From the NCBI GenBank assembly GCA_012800625.1, contig JAAZIY010000470.1:1-8514 (forward strand): a DNA stretch of 8,514 nt. The letters are read 5' to 3'. The position numbers were made by a program, and so were the translations under genes. The notes beneath the pieces were generated by a model, which made no database searches, was not told where the DNA came from, and was given only the letters and a program-made list of their open reading frames with translations. Below are positions 5,927 through 8,514 of this stretch, one piece after another (the stretch's first letter is position 1; the number at the start of each line of letters is the position of its first letter). Source of the stretch: Lentisphaerota bacterium (GTDB lineage Bacteria > Verrucomicrobiota > Lentisphaeria > Oligosphaerales > Oligosphaeraceae).

Positions 5927-6781
5927 TCAGCGTCTTCTGCCTGCGGGGCGTCTGCCGCCTCTGGAGGCCGAGCCGGTTCTGCCGAGACCCTCTATCTGGC
6001 TGAATGCACTTTCAAAGGCAGCTATGCCGCGGCTGGTAGTATGCTCCATGATCTCTTTGACCTCATTGCTGAAGCTCTCCTCCGGAGTTCCTAGCTGTCT
6101 GGCCAGGTTTTGCAAGAGAGTTTCCTTAACGCTCACTGAAAGCTCGGCGATTTCGTTGGCGCGCTGCATCATTTCGGTAAAGTCAGGTCTTTGTCCCTCG
6201 CTCCTGGGAGCATTGAAAAGGTTTTCCTGGTTCGCCAGCAGCTCTTGATAACGGCTGATTTGCCCGCGTTGTTCAGCGCTCATCTGGCTTACATCCAGGT
6301 TTTTAAAGAAGTACTCGCGCTTGGCGCTTTGCTCTTCGAGTCTTTTTTGCATTTCTTCGCGTCTGGCCTGCATCCTTTCGCTTTGCTCTGGGCTAAGCTG
6401 ACGGTTTCCTCTGCCGCGGTTTTGTGCGTCTGCGCCTCTTTGAGCGCGCCGTCCCGCCTCTCCCCCTTCGGTCTGGCCCGGCAGTTGTCTGCGCAGGGCG
6501 GCTATCTCCTCTTCGCGCCGGTCCAGCAGGCTTTCCAGGCTTTCTATCTGTTGCTTAGAGCGCTCGTCCTCGGCTCTGGCCTGGGGGCGGTTTTGCAGAC
6601 GCTTATTTTCGCCGCGCAGGGTTTCAGTTTCAGTCAGCAATTTTTCCCGGTTTGCATTCAGGTCCTTGAGTTGTTCCTGCAGGCTTTGGTTGTCCTGCAT
6701 GAAATAAAATGTGCTAGCGAAGAAAATCAGGTTGCCGGCGAAAAGCAGAGTCAGGGCGAATTTTTTCTTGTCTACGCTCAT
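5927..6781 (-). CDS. Membrane-anchored coiled-coil protein of unknown function
   Basis: I do not recognise this 284-residue protein. The N-terminus MSVDKKK is followed by a hydrophobic segment (about 8-28, ending FYFMQDN) that should act as a single membrane anchor or uncleaved signal. Residues about 31-100 form a likely coiled coil rich in Leu, Glu, Gln and Arg. A low-complexity Gly/Arg/Gln linker spans about 101-128. A second charged helical region (129-260) contains LSPEQ (129-133) and MSAEQ (167-171), loosely recalling the LTxxQ motif of CpxP/Spy-like periplasmic proteins, but too weakly for a family call. The tail GGRRPAGRRR is strongly basic. The start at 6781 is preferred over an in-frame codon at 6814 because GGAGG lies 6 nt before it. 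The gene lies between recJ and the RNase gene on the same strand, with gaps of 288 and 103 bp. A scaffold or envelope role is only a guess. Confidence 0.8.
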   Translation of the reverse strand: MSVDKKKFALTLLFAGNLIFFASTFYFMQDNQSLQEQLKDLNANREKLLTETETLRGENKRLQNRPQARAEDERSKQQIESLESLLDRREEEIAALRRQLPGQTEGGEAGRRAQRGADAQNRGRGNRQLSPEQSERMQARREEMQKRLEEQSAKREYFFKNLDVSQMSAEQRGQISRYQELLANQENLFNAPRSEGQRPDFTEMMQRANEIAELSVSVKETLLQNLARQLGTPEESFSNEVKEIMEHTTSRGIAAFESAFSQIEGLGRTGSASRGGRRPAGRRR

Positions 6782-6912
6782 GTTTGGCCTCCAGGTGGAA
6801 AAAGCTGTTAGCAAGCCTCAGGCGAGGGCAAATATAGAACGACTCATAGGCAATAAAATTGTCCACTGCCGGGGGTTTATTCTTGGATAGACCCCGTCCA
6901 AAAAGCCAGTTG

Positions 6913-6943
6913 GACACGAAGTCACACGAAGGCACACTAAAGT
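6913..6943 (+). repeat. Decamer repeat, three units inside the composite element
   Basis: GACACGAAGT (6913-6922), CACACGAAGG (6923-6932) and CACACTAAAGT (6933-6943, with one extra A) follow each other directly. They mix the T and G variants found at the other loci. This array is in the same orientation as the one at 1-77. Confidence 0.85.
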
Positions 6944-6992
6944 CTTATGCGGCGCCTGCCCGTTTTTGTTTTTTAGGAATTGGACGGGGGAT

Positions 6993-7002
6993 ACTTAGTG
7001 TG
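6993..7002 (-). repeat. Single decamer copy in reverse orientation
   Basis: ACTTAGTGTG at 6993-7002 is the exact reverse complement of CACACTAAGT, the unit of the array at the left edge. It faces the three-unit array at 6913-6943, 49 bp away, and lies 67 bp beyond the recJ stop codon. Confidence 0.8.
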
Positions 7003-7069
7003 ATTTTTGTCCAAGTTTCCGCTTTGCCGCGCTTTTCCCCCTGTGTTCCGTTCGGGGGCGGAGTTTACT

Positions 7070-8514
7070 TCATCTCGAGCTTACCACGTCGAGTATCCTT
7101 AGCTGTGGTATCTCATAGCCATTATAGCGGTTGATATGCGGCGAGTAGACTATGTCCCAGGGTGCCGGCGGGAAGCTTTCCGGCGGGCGTCCAAAGGCGA
7201 TAAACTGCATATGCATACCGCTTTCATCCCGCATTGTTCCCCGGGTGTGGCTGCTGCCGGCCGGCAGCAGCTTGTCGGCGCTGACATGCCTGCTGTAGAA
7301 CACCGGTTCCGGGTTGCCGTGGCCGAAAGGCTCGAGCATCTGCAGTTCCTGGAAGAAGACCTCGTCCAGCTCATCGAGCCTGACTTCGCCGCAGATATTG
7401 AGCAGCGGCTTCATCGATTCTATGCCCAGCGCTTTTTGCACGGCGGCATCGAACTGTTCGCTGAACTCTTCCAGCTTGTCTTCGTTCAAGGACAGCCCTG
7501 CGGCCATGGTGTGCCCTCCGAAGCGCGACAGCGTGCCGGCGCACTCGTCGAGCACGGTGATCAGGTTAAGCTTGCGTATGCTGCGCGCCGAGCCGGTGAA
7601 CTGCCCGTTATTGTCTCTGGTGAGCACGATTGAGGGGCGGTGATAGCGTCGGGTCAGTCTGGATGCGACTATGCCTACTACGCCTTGATGCCAGCCGTCG
7701 TTCCAGACCACGATGGACCTGGCCGAGTCCAGGTTGTAGCGCCGCTTGATTTGTTCCTCGGCATTGCGCACCACGTCTTCTTCGATAAGCTGTCGTTTTT
7801 TATTCAGTTCATCCAGGCTTCGGGCCAGGCGGTTGGCCTCGACGATGCTTTCGGCCTCGAGCAGCTGCAGCCCGTCGGTGGGGTCTCCCATTCTTCCGGT
7901 GGCATTGATTCTCGGCGCCAGTCTATAGGTGATGTCAGAGGTCTGCAGGCTTTCATTGACGCCTGCGATACCACAGAGCGCATGTATTCCCGGTCTGTGT
8001 TGCGAGGCCAGGATTTGCAATCCGGCATGCACCAGGATGCGGTTTTCATGCAGCAGGGGGACGATATCGGCGACTGTGCCCAGCGCCACCAGGTCCAGGC
8101 ACTGTTGCAGTTCACTCTCATCGCAGTCATAGCCGTATTCTCTGCCCATCTTCAGAAATGCCTGCGCCACCTTGTATGCCACGCCTACGCCGGCAAGCTC
8201 CTGGGTTTCCGGCGGCGCTCCGGGCAGCTTGGGGTCCACCACGGCCAGGGCGTTGAGTTTCTCCAGGTCCGGGGTGTGGTGGTCGGTAATAATCAGGTCC
8301 AGTCCACAGCTCTTTGCTGCTGCCGCCGCCTCATGGCTAGTGATGCCGCAGTCAACTGTAAGCAGGAGGGCGCAGCCTTCTTTGGCAGCGCGCGCGATGG
8401 ACTCGGCGGTCAGTCCGTAGCCGTCATCGATGCGATGCGGCAGATAGCATTCCACCCTGGCGCCGTTTTTGCGCAGTATGGAGGCCAGCAGCGCCGAGGC
8501 GGTGATGCCGTCAG
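7070..8514 (-). CDS. recJ: Single-stranded-DNA-specific exonuclease RecJ (5' end beyond window)
   Basis: RecJ degrades single-stranded DNA 5' to 3' in recombination and repair. The frame stays open to the right edge, so the start is missing. About 480 residues are visible of a family length near 570. Counting from the first visible Asp (8512), the fragment opens with DGITASALLASILRKNGARV, of which DG is the end of the DxDG metal motif. Then come TVDCG (Asp54), ITDHH (Asp77, His78, His79), VVDPK (Asp93), GTVAD (Asp149), RINATGRMGD (201-210), GWHQGVVGIVASR (273-285), the DHHA1 motif GGH (332-334) and the OB-fold signature LEPFGHGNPEPVF (393-405). The GTG at 8455 lies inside the conserved DHH domain, so it is not the start. 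All visible motifs are intact, so the enzyme is probably active. It is the first of three minus-strand genes, and the next starts 288 bp downstream. Confidence 0.97.
   Translation of the reverse strand, partial: DGITASALLASILRKNGARVECYLPHRIDDGYGLTAESIARAAKEGCALLLTVDCGITSHEAAAAAKSCGLDLIITDHHTPDLEKLNALAVVDPKLPGAPPETQELAGVGVAYKVAQAFLKMGREYGYDCDESELQQCLDLVALGTVADIVPLLHENRILVHAGLQILASQHRPGIHALCGIAGVNESLQTSDITYRLAPRINATGRMGDPTDGLQLLEAESIVEANRLARSLDELNKKRQLIEEDVVRNAEEQIKRRYNLDSARSIVVWNDGWHQGVVGIVASRLTRRYHRPSIVLTRDNNGQFTGSARSIRKLNLITVLDECAGTLSRFGGHTMAAGLSLNEDKLEEFSEQFDAAVQKALGIESMKPLLNICGEVRLDELDEVFFQELQMLEPFGHGNPEPVFYSRHVSADKLLPAGSSHTRGTMRDESGMHMQFIAFGRPPESFPPAPWDIVYSPHINRYNGYEIPQLRILDVVSSR

Larger units (their letters stand above)
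6892..7014. repeat. Composite inverted-repeat element with embedded decamers
   Basis: CCCCGTCCAA (6892-6901) and TTGGACGGGG (6980-6989) form a perfect 10-bp inverted repeat 78 bp apart. The hexamer TTGGAC or its complement GTCCAA occurs four times: 6896-6901, 6910-6915, 6980-6985 and 7009-7014. The first two form a small hairpin with an 8-nt loop, and the last two form an inverted pair 23 bp apart. Decamer units sit after the second hexamer in plus orientation (6913-6943) and between the last two in minus orientation (6993-7002). The spacer of about 290 bp between recJ and the coiled-coil gene contains this element and no convincing gene. Confidence 0.75.

Noticed and set aside
6191..6811. 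206-codon plus-strand open frame opposite the coiled-coil gene
   Set aside because: It looks hydrophobic because it is antisense to a Glu/Gln/Arg-rich coiled coil. The minus-strand gene has a GGAGG site at proper spacing and this frame has no comparable start.
7037..7058. Intrinsic terminator for recJ at a CCCCC/GGGGG hairpin
   Set aside because: The five-pair stem with a 12-nt loop is followed on the recJ strand by A residues, not T residues, so it does not fit a rho-independent terminator.
6859..7134. Small plus-strand gene of 91 codons in the recJ/coiled-coil spacer
   Set aside because: It runs through the repeat element and into the 3' end of recJ, has no family features and no strong ribosome binding site.
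3832..8514. A defence or repair island built from RecJ, a coiled-coil membrane protein and an RNase
   Set aside because: RecJ and RNase II-type enzymes are housekeeping genes, the gaps of 103 and 288 bp do not indicate a tight operon, and no mobile or toxin-like gene is present.
1..8514. tRNA or rRNA genes, insertion sequences, attachment sites
   Set aside because: I saw no cloverleaf with a conserved T-loop, no rRNA-like stretch, no transposase or integrase motif and no terminal inverted repeats framing a gene.

Overview
The window is ordinary bacterial chromosome with compact gene order, moderately GC-rich by eye, and no phage, transposon, CRISPR or RNA-gene content that I can recognise. 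It holds six protein genes: five complete and one (recJ) cut by the right edge. The two RpoD-like sigma factors without region 1.1, the DegT-type enzyme, the RNase II-type protein and the intergenic decamer repeats fit a Gram-negative bacterium. I lean weakly to the PVC group (Lentisphaerota/Victivallales-like) from general protein flavour. No sequence here proves the phylum.

Layout, left to right. Positions 1-93 are a tandem decamer array (CACACTAAGT) running off the left edge, fused to a short TTGGC pentamer array. A DegT/DnrJ/EryC1/StrS-family PLP enzyme follows on the minus strand (122-1354). A 313-bp divergent spacer rich in small inverted repeats separates it from two tandem sigma-70-family genes on the plus strand (1668-2561 and 2887-3750). 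The two sigma proteins are about 73% identical by hand count and clearly arose by duplication. The second sigma gene converges on a minus-strand block read right to left: recJ (7070-8514, partial), a membrane-anchored coiled-coil protein of unknown function (5927-6781), and an RNase II-family 3'-5' exoribonuclease with an HTH-type N-terminus (3832-5823).

Functional links are limited. The sigma pair would program RNA polymerase. RecJ (ssDNA exonuclease) and the RNB protein (RNA exonuclease) are housekeeping nucleic-acid enzymes. The 103-288 bp gaps between minus-strand genes argue against a tightly coupled operon.

The most distinctive signal is not a gene. It is a dispersed 10-bp repeat family (consensus CACAC[T/G]AAG[T/A]) found in all four spacers that lie just downstream of a minus-strand gene. 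It is absent from the two spacers lying only upstream of the sigma genes. One copy set sits inside a composite inverted-repeat element at 6892-7014. I see no convincing evidence of a new defence or metabolic system. The repeat family and the duplicated sigma factors are the parts worth following up.
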